Shown here piece after piece: positions 7,805-16,229 of a stretch of 64,000 bases of DNA. Each line of letters begins with the position of its first letter. The first letter of the stretch is position 1. The position numbers and the translations under genes are program-made. The notes below the pieces were generated by a model. That model was not told where the DNA came from, did no database searches, and worked only from the letters and a program-made list of their open reading frames with translations. Source of the stretch: an uncultured Oscillospiraceae bacterium (GTDB lineage Bacteria > Bacillota > Clostridia > Oscillospirales > Acutalibacteraceae); contig CASEMN010000004.1 of the NCBI GenBank assembly GCA_949289045.1, forward strand, positions 62,001 to 126,000, read 5' to 3'.

Positions 7805-8965
7805 ATGAAATTCAAAAAGCAGATTTTCGGATTTATGGATATGCTCCGCTTTAAAAAGCTGGTTCCCAACCGCAGAGAAGCTTTAGCTTCCGGAGCAGAT
7901 ACTCCCCTGCCCAAAGAATACCGTACAAATATATTAGCTCATAAGCTTCATCCCGGATATATGACTGTTGAACTTACAGCAATACGTCCTCTCACCGACC
8001 GAATGAAAGAATACACTTTCAAACGCCTTGACAGCGATGCTTTTCCCTTTTTCAGAGCCGGTGAATATGTTTCACTTCAGGGCAAAGTCGGCGACAGCCT
8101 TGTAAGCCGTCCCTACTCAATTGCTTCAAGCCCCAGAGAAGCTCTTGCAAACGAGCTGGTTCTCGGAATTGAAAATGCAGGATTTTTCTCAAACTATCTG
8201 GACACTCAGGCTAAGGTAGGAGATCAGTTCACCATGACTGAGCCTTCCGGAGAGTTCCACTATGAAAATCTGAGGGACAAAAAGAACATTGCCTGCATAG
8301 CCGGCGGCAGCGGCATCACCCCCTTTATCTCCATGGCAAAGAGCATGATAGAAGGTGACGAAGACTACAACATGACCCTTTTCTACGGTGCACGTGATAC
8401 AAAGCACATTGCCTATAAGGATGAGCTTGATGAATTAGCCGAAAAGGGACTCAAAGTAGTATATGTTCTCAGCGACGAAGAGGCTGAAGGATATGAACAC
8501 GGATTTATTTCCGCAGCGGTTATGGAAAAATATGTGGATATTAAGGATGTCACATTCTTTATGTGCGGACCGAAAGCCATGTACGATTTCGTCCTTAAAG
8601 AGCTTGAACCCTATGCTCTGCCCATAAAAGCCATTCATAAGGATGCCCTTTACTGCGGCGACCGCAATGTTGAAAATCCAAAGACATTCCGTCTCACCGT
8701 TCATATGCGTGATCTTGTTTACAACATTGACGCAAAAGAAAACGAGACTCTTCTCACCTCTATGGAAAGAGCAGGTCTCAACGCACCTAACAAGTGCAGA
8801 GCAGGCGGCTGCGGATTCTGCCACAGCAAGCTCATTAATGGTGATTTTGTCATTGCTGACGGCCGTGACGGCAGAAGAGAAGCCGACCGCAAATTTGGAT
8901 TCATCCATCCCTGCGTCACATATCCTTCAAGCGATATGGAAATCGACGTTCCCGTTGCATATTAA
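7805..8965 (+). CDS. Ferredoxin-NAD(P)H reductase fused to 2Fe-2S ferredoxin
   Basis: A 386-residue electron-transfer protein. Residues about 60-160 are an FAD-binding ferredoxin-reductase barrel with SRPYSIAS; about 165-280 are the NAD-binding domain (IAGGSGITPFISMAKSM, FFMCGPKAMYDF). The last 90 residues are a plant-type [2Fe-2S] ferredoxin with KCRAGGCGFCHSK and a distal HPCVTYP, giving C-x4-C-x2-C and a fourth Cys. This is the reductase layout of Rieske/oxygenase-type systems, here in an anaerobe. A basic N-terminal extension of about 55 residues precedes the barrel. It starts one base after the stop of the flavoprotein gene and is surely its redox partner or co-regulated with it. Confidence 0.9.
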   Translation: MKFKKQIFGFMDMLRFKKLVPNRREALASGADTPLPKEYRTNILAHKLHPGYMTVELTAIRPLTDRMKEYTFKRLDSDAFPFFRAGEYVSLQGKVGDSLVSRPYSIASSPREALANELVLGIENAGFFSNYLDTQAKVGDQFTMTEPSGEFHYENLRDKKNIACIAGGSGITPFISMAKSMIEGDEDYNMTLFYGARDTKHIAYKDELDELAEKGLKVVYVLSDEEAEGYEHGFISAAVMEKYVDIKDVTFFMCGPKAMYDFVLKELEPYALPIKAIHKDALYCGDRNVENPKTFRLTVHMRDLVYNIDAKENETLLTSMERAGLNAPNKCRAGGCGFCHSKLINGDFVIADGRDGRREADRKFGFIHPCVTYPSSDMEIDVPVAY

Positions 8966-8990
8966 AAATAGCGGTTTGTTTTATATATAA

Positions 8991-9032
8991 GAAATGCGCA
9001 GAGCCTTGTTTGCTCTGCGCATTTCGCTTTTT
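8991..9032. terminator. Bidirectional terminator
   Basis: Perfect 14-bp stem GAAATGCGCAGAGC / GCTCTGCGCATTTC with a 7-base loop and T-rich flanks, between convergent genes. Confidence 0.9.
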
Positions 9033-9034
9033 AA

Positions 9035-10405
9035 TTATTGACTGATTTTTAAAGGTTTTATCTCCTTACGGTATGCATAACGCAAGAAAATTACACATAT
9101 AACGAAGGAAACTATTTCCGCAATGGGGAAAGCAAGCCATACATTATTGAGCTCGCCGAACTGAGCAAAGATATAAGCGCAAGGCAGAAGCACAACAAGC
9201 TGTCTGAGTACAGAAATTAAAAGGCTTAGTATTCCATGACCCAAAGCCTGGAAAAGCGAGGAACAGATAACTGCAAATCCTGCAAAGATAAAGTTAAAGC
9301 TGATAATTCTCAAAGCGGGAACACCGATTGAAAGCATATTATCTGATGCATTAAAGATTTTCAAGAGGCTTTCAGGAATAAGCATAAACAGTGCAAAACC
9401 TATAAGCATTATGCCCACCGCATAAACTATGCTGAGCTTAACGGTTTTAGTAATTCTATCAGCTTTTTTAGCTCCGAAATTATATGCAACAATGGGAACC
9501 ATTCCGTTATTAAGGCCAAACACCGGCATAAATACAAAACTCTGAAGCTTGAAGTAAACTCCGAAAACTGCAGTAGCGGTAGAAGTAAAGGCGATAAGTA
9601 TTTTATTCATGCCGAAAGTCATAACGCTGCTTATGGAAGCCATTATAATTGACGGCACACCTACAGCGTAAATAGTTTTGATAATCTTACCGCTGGGACG
9701 GAATCCTTTAAAGTTGAGCCTTACTTCATGGTTCTTGAAATGATTAAGTATAATCGCAAGAATGCATGCAACTATCTGTCCGAGAACAGTTGCGGCGGCA
9801 GCTCCGGCAACGCCCATTTTCGGGAACCCTAAAAGTCCGAAAATCATAATGGGGTCAAAGATTATATTTATTATGGCTCCGACACCCTGAGTAATCATAG
9901 TGTAAAAAGTTTTACCTGTTGACTGAAGCAGTCTCTCAAAAGTTACCTGTCCGAATAAGCCAAAAGACATAATTGTGCATATAAGAAGGTAATCTTCACC
10001 ATAGTTTACAATTTCAGTAATATCAGTCTGTAAAGTGAAGAACAGTCTTGAGAAAAAGCCTCCCAGAACAGCAAAAACCACAAAACTGCAAACAGTTAAA
10101 AACACGGCATTATTTGCTACATGATTAACTTTTTCATAGTTCTTCTCTCCAAGACTTTTTGATAAAACCGCATTGACGCCGACGCCGGTTCCCGTCGCAA
10201 CAGCAATCATAAGGTTCTGCGCAGGAAAGGCAAGAGATACCGCCGTAAGAGCGTTTTCGCTTATCTGCGCAACAAACATACTGTCTACTATGTTATAAAG
10301 AGCCTGCACAAGCATTGATATCATCATAGGCACCGACATAGAAACAAGAAGCTTGTTAACAGGCATGGTACCCATTTTGTTTTCTTTTTTTGCAATTTCC
10401 GGCAT
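9035..10405 (-). CDS. MATE-family efflux transporter
   Basis: A 456-residue membrane protein with twelve predicted transmembrane helices in two MatE halves. The N-terminal segment NKLLVSMSVPMMISMLVQAL followed by YNIVDSMFVAQ is the standard start of the DinF/NorM-like MATE family, which exports cationic drugs or metabolites with a Na+ or H+ gradient. Its start codon overlaps the stop of the upstream kinase-like gene (TAATG), so the two form one operon. A MarR regulator is divergent and a shared 14-bp motif lies on both sides of the gap, so it is probably induced by a ligand of that regulator. Confidence 0.92.
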   Translation of the reverse strand: MPEIAKKENKMGTMPVNKLLVSMSVPMMISMLVQALYNIVDSMFVAQISENALTAVSLAFPAQNLMIAVATGTGVGVNAVLSKSLGEKNYEKVNHVANNAVFLTVCSFVVFAVLGGFFSRLFFTLQTDITEIVNYGEDYLLICTIMSFGLFGQVTFERLLQSTGKTFYTMITQGVGAIINIIFDPIMIFGLLGFPKMGVAGAAAATVLGQIVACILAIILNHFKNHEVRLNFKGFRPSGKIIKTIYAVGVPSIIMASISSVMTFGMNKILIAFTSTATAVFGVYFKLQSFVFMPVFGLNNGMVPIVAYNFGAKKADRITKTVKLSIVYAVGIMLIGFALFMLIPESLLKIFNASDNMLSIGVPALRIISFNFIFAGFAVICSSLFQALGHGILSLLISVLRQLVVLLPCAYIFAQFGELNNVWLAFPIAEIVSFVICVIFLRYAYRKEIKPLKISQ

Positions 10406-10995
10406 TAATTCTTATCCTCTCCAGAAACAAGTTTTACAATATAATCCGAAATAGTATCAAGTCCTATAGTGCTGTTAAGCATAAGGTGATAGTTATGGGG
10501 GTCTCCCCATTTTGCCTCGGTAAAACGGTTATAATATGCTGCACGCTGTTTATCGTATTTCTCAATATAGCGTTTCGCATCATTGGTTTTCTCGCCGTAA
10601 ACCTCAGTAACACGCTTTATTCTCTCCTCAATAGGAGCATAGATAAAGACCTTTAAACATTCTTCGTTGTCACGCAATACATAATCTGCACAGCGTCCTA
10701 CTATAACACAGGGTCCCTGCTGAGAAACCTCTTTGATAATATTGGACTGAGTTATAAAAAGCTGGTCGTCAATAGGCAGATTGTTGCTGTCAAAATAAAT
10801 ATTATAGAGAAAACTTGAAGTTCTCTTTTTTTCAGCGGCTTCTACATAGTTTTCAGAAAATCCGCTATCTGCTGCAATCATTCTTATAAGTTTCTTGTCA
10901 TAAAGGGGTATACCCAGCGCTTCCGCTACTTTTTGCGCTATAATTCTTCCTCCTGAGCCATGCTCACGGCCGATCGTGATAACCGGATACTTCAT
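10405..10995 (-). CDS. Cytidylate-kinase-like family protein
   Basis: A 196-residue P-loop-type protein beginning MKYPVITIGREHGSGGRIIA, the signature of the cytidylate kinase-like family (Pfam Cytidylate_kin2). These are related to Cmk but their substrates are not established. Further family features are LYDKKLI near residue 35 and VIVGRCADYVL in the middle. A GTG at 11004 is in frame, but it abuts the AGGAGG, so the ATG at 10995 with correct spacing is chosen. Coupling to a MATE pump and a divergent MarR gene is notable; a role in the regulon is unknown. Confidence 0.85.
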   Translation of the reverse strand: MKYPVITIGREHGSGGRIIAQKVAEALGIPLYDKKLIRMIAADSGFSENYVEAAEKKRTSSFLYNIYFDSNNLPIDDQLFITQSNIIKEVSQQGPCVIVGRCADYVLRDNEECLKVFIYAPIEERIKRVTEVYGEKTNDAKRYIEKYDKQRAAYYNRFTEAKWGDPHNYHLMLNSTIGLDTISDYIVKLVSGEDKN

Positions 10996-11016
10996 AAAAT
11001 TCACTCCTCCTCAAAA

Positions 11017-11030
11017 GTTTCTTAGGAAAC
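11017..11030. promoter_or_regulatory. Putative MarR operator, copy 1
   Basis: GTTTCTTAGGAAAC, a near-palindrome (outer arms GTTTC/GAAAC perfect). It lies in the leader of the kinase-MATE operon, about 35-47 bases downstream of that operon's expected start point. A nearly identical 14-mer lies at 11162-11175. Confidence 0.65.
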
Positions 11031-11070
11031 CTTTTAGTTCCTTTAAACAATTAATTTTTCTGCGTGTGAT

Positions 11071-11099
11071 ATTATATATCAGCTGCCAAAAAGTGTCAA
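11071..11099 (-). promoter_or_regulatory. Promoter of kinase-MATE operon
   Basis: On the minus strand TTGACA (11094-11099), a 17-base spacer and TATAAT (11071-11076), an exact sigma-A consensus. Confidence 0.8.
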
Positions 11100-11128
11100 C
11101 AAGCCTGTTATGTCCACATATATAGGAC

Positions 11129-11175
11129 TTGACATATAAATTAACCAAATATAAAATTAAAGTTGCTTAGGAAAC
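11129..11175 (+). promoter_or_regulatory. marR promoter with operator copy 2
   Basis: TTGACA (11129-11134), 17 bases, TAAAAT (11152-11157). The MarR-site candidate GTTGCTTAGGAAAC (11162-11175) covers the expected transcription start, a repression position. It differs from copy 1 at a single base. Confidence 0.7.
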
Positions 11176-11222
11176 AAAGCATCCTTTAAAATTTATAAAT
11201 GAAATGCTACGGAGTTGTAAAA

Positions 11223-11657
11223 ATGGATAATTGTCCTGAGACAAACATTCTTAAAATGATTTCTCTTATATACCGCAAAATGCAGATTTATTTAGGCAGC
11301 CAGACCGCCAAGTTTGGAATAAGCAGCGGCACGCTTCCGTTTTTGATGATCACTTGCGAAAACAAAGGTATAAATCAAAACCGTTTCTGTGAGATTTTAG
11401 ACATAAGTAAAGGCACCGTTGCAAAAAGTCTTGCAAAGCTTGAGGAGCTGGGATTTGTAACACGTTCGGAAAGTCCCGACGATGCCCGCTGTATTATCGT
11501 TTACCCCACCGAAAAAGCAATGGAAATCTATCCCTCGCTTCTGGAAGCAGGAGATGCATGGATTAAACAGATGACAAAAGACATGACGGAAATAGAAAGC
11601 ATGGTTTTCGTAGAAACTTTGCGGAAAGTTTCAAAAAATATAAGCGATTACTTTTAA
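11223..11657 (+). CDS. MarR-family regulator of the MATE operon
   Basis: A 144-residue winged-helix regulator. Helix-turn-helix at about 50-75 (NRFCEILDISKGTVAKSLAK) followed by the wing with RSESPDDARCIIVYPTEKA, the typical MarR D-x-R wing motif. ATG 11223 follows CGGAG at a good distance, so the in-frame ATG at 11199 is not used. It is divergent from the kinase-MATE operon and two copies of the same 14-bp motif sit in the 227-base gap, so it probably represses both itself and the pump, released by a small phenolic or drug ligand. Confidence 0.9.
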   Translation: MDNCPETNILKMISLIYRKMQIYLGSQTAKFGISSGTLPFLMITCENKGINQNRFCEILDISKGTVAKSLAKLEELGFVTRSESPDDARCIIVYPTEKAMEIYPSLLEAGDAWIKQMTKDMTEIESMVFVETLRKVSKNISDYF

Positions 11658-11678
11658 ACTGAGGTTAAATAACAAATT

Positions 11679-11713
11679 CCTCCTGAATTCTCCGTTCAGG
11701 GGGTATCTTTTTT
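11679..11713 (+). terminator. Terminator after marR
   Basis: Stem CCTCCTGAA / TTCAGGGGG (one mismatch) followed by a run of seven T's. Confidence 0.75.
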
Positions 11714-11756
11714 TACCGACAATATGTATCATGTAACCAGAAACGGAGGCTATTAA

Positions 11757-12206
11757 ATGAATACAGTTAAAACGGGACAGCTTATAGCAGTAAAAAGAAA
11801 AGAAATCGGGCTCACTCAGGAAAAATTAGCTGAAAAAATAGGCGTTACAAATAAGACGGTTTCAAAGTGGGAAACAGGAAAATGTATGCCTGATTACTCT
11901 GTTGTGCCCTCATTGTGCAAGGAACTTAATATAACCGCCAGCGAACTGCTTTCCGGGGAAGAAAGCGAAGTCAAAAGTGATTCGCAGCTGCTTGAAGCCC
12001 TTGAGCGGATACAAAAGCTCGAAAAAGAAAGGACTCTGCTTTTCGGACTTGTGCTTATAATTATGGGCATGGTGCTTTCAGCTTTATCCCAGCTTACAGG
12101 AGGCTCAGACTTCAAGGATTTTATCTCCGGAATAATGATGGGGCTTTCAATAAGCATTATGCTTATGGGAATTTATACCGCCGCCAAAACATTTTCAAAA
12201 CAGTAA
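11757..12206 (+). CDS. XRE-family HTH protein with C-terminal membrane segments
   Basis: A 149-residue protein. Residues about 5-62 are a Cro/CI-type helix-turn-helix (LTQEKLAEKIGVTNKTVSKWETG). After a short charged stretch (residues 75-95, coiled-coil-like) come two predicted membrane helices at about 96-115 and 123-143. HTH-plus-membrane proteins of this kind are frequent in clostridia and are thought to sense something at the membrane, but this one has no known signal. RBS CGGAGG. It stands alone between two terminators. Two larger proteins with the same plan occur at 27378 and 50468. Confidence 0.85.
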   Translation: MNTVKTGQLIAVKRKEIGLTQEKLAEKIGVTNKTVSKWETGKCMPDYSVVPSLCKELNITASELLSGEESEVKSDSQLLEALERIQKLEKERTLLFGLVLIIMGMVLSALSQLTGGSDFKDFISGIMMGLSISIMLMGIYTAAKTFSKQ

Positions 12207-12212
12207 AATTAC

Positions 12213-12248
12213 AAAAGGCCCGACGGATTACTTTCCGCCGGACCTTTT
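12213..12248. terminator. Bidirectional terminator
   Basis: Imperfect stem AAAAGG-CCG-CGGA / TCCG-CGG-CCTTTT between convergent genes, with A/T tracts at its base. Confidence 0.7.
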
Positions 12249-12277
12249 CAGTTTAATCATCTTAATATTTTTATTTT

Positions 12278-13483
12278 TTAAAATCTTACTGCGCTGAAAC
12301 CGATTATATCACTTGTAGGATCGTCGAGTCTGTAAGCCCTTTTAAGGCACTGACCACCTCTTGCGTTACCCTCAACAGTAGTAATTGTTTTGGTTTCAGC
12401 GTCGTATCCAACTACTATGCCAACATGATTTACGCTCATCTCATTATTGAATCCATTATATTTAAAATAAATGAGATCGCCTCTCTTGGGAGTATATGAA
12501 TCTTTATCTTTATAATCCTGCCAGTTTATATTGGCTATTGCACTGCGATTAAGATAGCTTTCATCTATTCCAGCACGGTCTGCACACCAGGAAATAAACA
12601 ATGCACACCATGCACTTATAGGCATTCCCGCGCTGTTGCCGTATTTGTTCCATCCGTCTGTATGAGAATACGGGAATACGACATTTCCGCCGTTTGAATA
12701 ACCGTTAACATATCCTACCTGACTTTCCGCAATCTGAGCAAAGCACTCTCTTGTGCCTTTTTCGGCAGTGTATTTCACTGCTCGCTGATGGTTTGCATCG
12801 GCGGCAGCTTCAACAGTATATTCCCCTGAAAACAAGTTTGCAGTAGATGTATTGTCGGAAGTTGACGGAGCGTTAAGTTTTAAATATCCGAAAGATATTC
12901 CCTTAACTTTATTATCTTCAACTCTGATTGTAAGCTGAAATGTACCGGAAATATAGCAGTAATAAGTTTTTCCATTACTTTCAACAGGCGTACTGTCTCC
13001 GTAGATTCTTATAATTTTTTCTTTACTGTCTCCAACCTTCAGCCCCTCGGCGGTAGAAGTTAATAAAATTGAATTTACACGCTTTTCGCTGCCGTTTGAC
13101 CAAAAGAGATAGGTGGTTCCGTCTTTTGTCTCTATGAACATATCTTCAGCGTCATATGAGATTTTCTTTTCATCCAAAACAGCTTTAACACTGTCATAAG
13201 ATGTATTAAGAGTGATTTGACCTTCTCCGTTTTTATCAGTCAGGCTTGCAGAAGCACTTATTACTGCTTCTGTTTCATCTTCATTTTCCTCAGTTACCTC
13301 GCTCGGGAGTTTCTGACTTGTTTCAGAACTTATATCTGAACTTATAGATGTATCAGATAAAGAATCCAAATCGTCGTTTTTATTATCTTTATCTACAAAG
13401 CGATTAATACAAAACGCCAAAACGACTATTAATAGCACAGCCGCAAAAATGACTATTCCGTAATACTTTTTACTTCTTTCCAT
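12278..13483 (-). CDS. Membrane-anchored CHAP-domain cell-wall hydrolase
   Basis: A 401-residue exported protein. One N-terminal membrane segment (about 8-27) acts as uncleaved anchor; a Ser/Glu/Asp-rich linker follows (about 33-72). Residues about 80-205 form a compact domain of unknown family with two similar halves. The C-terminal 150 residues are a CHAP amidase/peptidase domain: catalytic Cys in SAWCALFISWCA, His in VNHVGIVVGY and a Glu/Asn in VEGNA. CHAP enzymes cut peptidoglycan peptides or amide bonds. RBS AGAAGGTG precedes the ATG. A good promoter lies at 13561-13589. Confidence 0.88.
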   Translation of the reverse strand: MERSKKYYGIVIFAAVLLIVVLAFCINRFVDKDNKNDDLDSLSDTSISSDISSETSQKLPSEVTEENEDETEAVISASASLTDKNGEGQITLNTSYDSVKAVLDEKKISYDAEDMFIETKDGTTYLFWSNGSEKRVNSILLTSTAEGLKVGDSKEKIIRIYGDSTPVESNGKTYYCYISGTFQLTIRVEDNKVKGISFGYLKLNAPSTSDNTSTANLFSGEYTVEAAADANHQRAVKYTAEKGTRECFAQIAESQVGYVNGYSNGGNVVFPYSHTDGWNKYGNSAGMPISAWCALFISWCADRAGIDESYLNRSAIANINWQDYKDKDSYTPKRGDLIYFKYNGFNNEMSVNHVGIVVGYDAETKTITTVEGNARGGQCLKRAYRLDDPTSDIIGFSAVRF

Positions 13484-13560
13484 CTTTTCACCTTCTCAAT
13501 TGATTTTTTGTCTTTCTCATTCTTAGGAATGGTTTCTATTCATATTTTACATGCTTCTAA

Positions 13561-13589
13561 ATAATAACAAGTTTCTTCTTTAATGTCAA
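13561..13589 (-). promoter_or_regulatory. Promoter of the CHAP-domain gene
   Basis: Minus-strand TTGACA (13584-13589), 17 bases, TATTAT (13561-13566), about 75 bases before the start codon. The 390-base gap 13484-13873 otherwise holds only AT-rich sequence and the hairpin at 13796-13835. Confidence 0.65.
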
Positions 13590-13795
13590 AAGAATTTCAA
13601 AATTTTATACCATTTTGAATAATAAAAAGCAAACGAATTTTACAGAAACCAACAGCTTTATAAAAGTCAACTCATATAAAATATCAACACCGCATTGCTT
13701 AGATATAAAGAGCTAACTTTATTAATCAGAATTTAAATACACAGCAACACAAGAAATTATTCTGAAAAGCTTGAAATTTCTCTTATATTACAGCA

Positions 13796-13835
13796 AACCG
13801 AGGTCTACTGGTTAAGTAAACCTCGGTTGTTTTTA
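13796..13835. terminator. Hairpin downstream of the SDR gene
   Basis: Inverted repeat AACCGAGGT / ACCTCGGTT with a 15-base loop. The T-run is on the plus-strand side, so as a terminator for the minus-strand SDR gene it is imperfect; it may act through stem stability alone. Confidence 0.5.
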
Positions 13836-13873
13836 TACTTTATTTTTATCCAGATTTAAATTACCGCTTATTC

Positions 13874-14926
13874 TTATGCTGGTTTTTTTGCCGCTTTTTT
13901 TCTCTTTTTCACATCATAATCCTTTGGATCACCCTCGTTATTTCTTATCCATTTAATCATATCCTTAACGGACTGTTCAACAGACATGGGATGGTAATCC
14001 AAATCTCTCTGAGCCTTTGCGTATGAGAAATTACAGTTTGAAATGAGTTTTCTAACTGAATAACTTGTAAGGAAAGGTGTCGCTTTCGTCGCTTTATAAT
14101 ATACTTCCATAATTGGAATAATTGCATCTATAAAACCTTTGCTCAGCTTAACTTTCGGAGGTTTCTTATGCTCGGAAGCAGCCAACGCCTTAATAAAATC
14201 ATCAACAGACATAGCATCTCCGCAAAGAATATAACATTCGCCTGGTTTTCCCTTTGCTGCTGCCATTCTTGTTCCATAAGCAATATCGCGTACATCTACG
14301 AAGTTATAACCGCCAAAGCTCAATGAAACTGGAAATTTTCCCTCCATGTACATTCTTACCATTTCGCCTATACTTGAAACATTAATATCATAAGGACCTA
14401 TGCACGCACTGGGCTGAATAACAACGGTTTCAAGACCATCATTACCGTTACTATCAAGAACATACTGAGTTGCCTCAGCTTTTGTCTTTGCATATGCTCC
14501 CTCTAAAATATCCGGATCATAATGATCAAGTTCCGTCATAAGCTGGTTGTCGGGAAGAGGGGAGTATGTATCAACCGAAGACATATACACAAGTTTTTTA
14601 ACTCCACACTTTTTACATGCTTCTACAACATTTTTTGTGCCCTTTACATTTACATTGTAAATAAGATCCTCATACCCTGCTTTAATTTCAACTATTCCAG
14701 CAAGATGATATACAACATCTGCGCCTTTAAAAGCTTCAATAAGAGTGTCAAGATTCGTAACGTCTCCGTATACTATTTCACAGTTAAGATCAGCTACTCT
14801 TTCGCCATCACGTTCATTTATTGCTACAACTCTGGTTTTTTCACCATTGTTAATAAGATCAAGAAGCAACGCATATCCAACATGACCGGTAGCACCGGTT
14901 ATTACACTTAATGTATTATTAGACAT
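13874..14926 (-). CDS. NAD(P)-dependent epimerase/dehydratase (extended SDR)
   Basis: A 350-residue extended short-chain dehydrogenase. The N-terminal nucleotide motif is TGATGHVGYALL, the second beta-strand DVVYHLAGIV, and the catalytic pair is Ser in MSSVDTY and Y-x3-K in YAKTKAEA. The overall pattern is that of dihydroflavonol-reductase/3-beta-hydroxysteroid-dehydrogenase-like SDRs rather than sugar epimerases. The C-terminus carries an unusual basic tail (KKRKKAAKKPA). The gene is monocistronic with RBS GAGGG. The substrate cannot be read from sequence. Confidence 0.85.
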   Translation of the reverse strand: MSNNTLSVITGATGHVGYALLLDLINNGEKTRVVAINERDGERVADLNCEIVYGDVTNLDTLIEAFKGADVVYHLAGIVEIKAGYEDLIYNVNVKGTKNVVEACKKCGVKKLVYMSSVDTYSPLPDNQLMTELDHYDPDILEGAYAKTKAEATQYVLDSNGNDGLETVVIQPSACIGPYDINVSSIGEMVRMYMEGKFPVSLSFGGYNFVDVRDIAYGTRMAAAKGKPGECYILCGDAMSVDDFIKALAASEHKKPPKVKLSKGFIDAIIPIMEVYYKATKATPFLTSYSVRKLISNCNFSYAKAQRDLDYHPMSVEQSVKDMIKWIRNNEGDPKDYDVKKRKKAAKKPA

Positions 14927-15123
14927 TTTTTACCCTCACTCATTTTTTGTTTTTGTCGTTTTTAATTGGTAAATTTCACCCATTAATCCGGTATTAAGCC
15001 TTATTTTTTACTCACACATAAAAGCTGCATTAGAAGCTTTTCATAAAGCAAATATAGCCGCAAGGCAGATCCGTCTAAAAGCCCATCCTGTTCAGTTGAT
15101 AATTTCAGACACTAAGCCGAAAA

Positions 15124-15213
15124 TCAGCCTTTGTTCACCCAAGAGCAAAGCTCCATGAGAGCGCCTTTCTTAAAATGAACAAAACCGCAATTAAGGCAGA
15201 TCTGCCCATCGCT
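15124..15213 (-). pseudogene. Decayed rubredoxin-like domain behind rubrerythrin
   Basis: Directly downstream of the rubrerythrin stop, the minus strand encodes GQICLNCGFVHFKKGALMEL and a Trp/Asn-rich end, up to TGA at 15124. This aligns with the rubredoxin domain of the gene just upstream ([20 protein letters not shown]...). The first CLNCG knuckle is kept, but the second CPVC knuckle has become CSWV. The frame has no start codon of its own; the ATG behind an AAGGAG there reads another frame. It is best explained as a remnant of a second rubrerythrin or rubredoxin copy. Confidence 0.5.
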
Positions 15214-15217
15214 CCTT

Positions 15218-15754
15218 TTAATAGTTTTGAGCGCGAAGCTGGAAATATGCTTTTGGATGATCACAAACGGGGCATCTTTCGGGAGCCTCTTTTGTATAGC
15301 AAACATATCCGCAGTTAAGACAGATCCAGCCAACGGCCTCTTCTTTTTCAAATACGGAATTGTTATCGAGATTCTCAATGAGCTTTCTGTATCTCTCTTC
15401 ATGCTCTTTCTCAATCTTTGCAACTGCCTCAAAGAGGAATGCTATTTTATCAAAGCCCTCTTCTCTTGCTTCCTCAGCAAACTTTGCATACATATCTGTC
15501 CACTCATAGTTTTCGCCGGCTGCTGCGTCTTCAAGATTTGTGTGAGTATCCTGAATACCGTCGTGAAGAAGCTTGAACCAAATCTTTGCGTGCTCTTTCT
15601 CGTTGTTTGCGGTCTCAGTGAAAAGATTGGCTATCTGCTCATAACCCTCTTTCTTTGCCTTTGAAGCATAATAAGTGTACTTATTTCTTGCCTGGGATTC
15701 TCCTGCGAATGCTGCCATGAGATTCGCTTCTGTTCTTGAACCTTTAAGTTCCAT
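15218..15754 (-). CDS. rbr: Rubrerythrin
   Basis: A 178-residue peroxide-scavenging protein of anaerobes. The N-terminal four-helix diiron domain contains the expected Glu/His ligands ([50 protein letters not shown]). The C-terminal rubredoxin domain has two Cys knuckles, CLNCGYVCY and [11 protein letters not shown], binding one iron. It reduces hydrogen peroxide with electrons from rubredoxin or ferredoxin reductases. It lies 27 bases behind perR and is probably transcribed from the perR promoter, so peroxide should induce both. Confidence 0.95.
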   Translation of the reverse strand: MELKGSRTEANLMAAFAGESQARNKYTYYASKAKKEGYEQIANLFTETANNEKEHAKIWFKLLHDGIQDTHTNLEDAAAGENYEWTDMYAKFAEEAREEGFDKIAFLFEAVAKIEKEHEERYRKLIENLDNNSVFEKEEAVGWICLNCGYVCYTKEAPERCPVCDHPKAYFQLRAQNY

Positions 15755-15781
15755 ACAATTCTCCTTTTCTTTTTTATTTTT

Positions 15782-16177
15782 TTAGTGTATATGCTTTTCA
15801 CGGCATTTATTGCAAACACCGTAAATAACTAAATTATATTGTGTAACTTTAAGGGTGGAAATATTCATAATTTTTTCCTCAATTCCCTCAAGTTCTCTTT
15901 CTTCTATATCGAAAACCCCGCCGCACTGTGTGCAAAAGCCATGGAAGTGCTTGTGTATACTTCCATCAAAGCGGTCGCTCCCATCCGGAACCCGAATTTT
16001 TAATATTTTACCCTGAGACGCAAACTGATTCAGATTTCTGTAAACTGTAGCAAGACTTAAACTGGGATGTTCCGGCTTTAGTTTATTATATAATGTTTCA
16101 GCAGTAGGATGACAAGGATCTTCAATAAGAGCATTATAAATAATTTCTTTTTGTTTTGAGTATCTGACTGCGCTCAT
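15782..16177 (-). CDS. perR: Fur-family peroxide-responsive regulator PerR
   Basis: A 131-residue Fur-family repressor. The winged helix lies at 1-75 (HPTAETLYNKLKPEHPSLSL, ATVYRNLNQFASQGKI) and the dimerisation domain carries the structural zinc Cys pairs CTQC and CNKC and the regulatory His-rich site HKHFHGF. PerR senses peroxide by metal-catalysed oxidation of His ligands. A PerR box sits just downstream of its promoter (16230-16244), and the next gene is rubrerythrin; both argue for PerR rather than Fur or Zur. RBS AAGGAG. Confidence 0.9.
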   Translation of the reverse strand: MSAVRYSKQKEIIYNALIEDPCHPTAETLYNKLKPEHPSLSLATVYRNLNQFASQGKILKIRVPDGSDRFDGSIHKHFHGFCTQCGGVFDIEERELEGIEEKIMNISTLKVTQYNLVIYGVCNKCREKHIH

Positions 16178-16229
16178 TTTATTCTCCTTTTACAATTTTA
16201 AATCTATTTAAATAAATTATTTTCATTAT

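Noticed and set aside
15124..15432. 102-residue minus-strand frame taken as a whole gene
   Set aside because: Its first two thirds are another frame of rubrerythrin. Only the last 30 residues (rubredoxin-like remnant) are meaningful.
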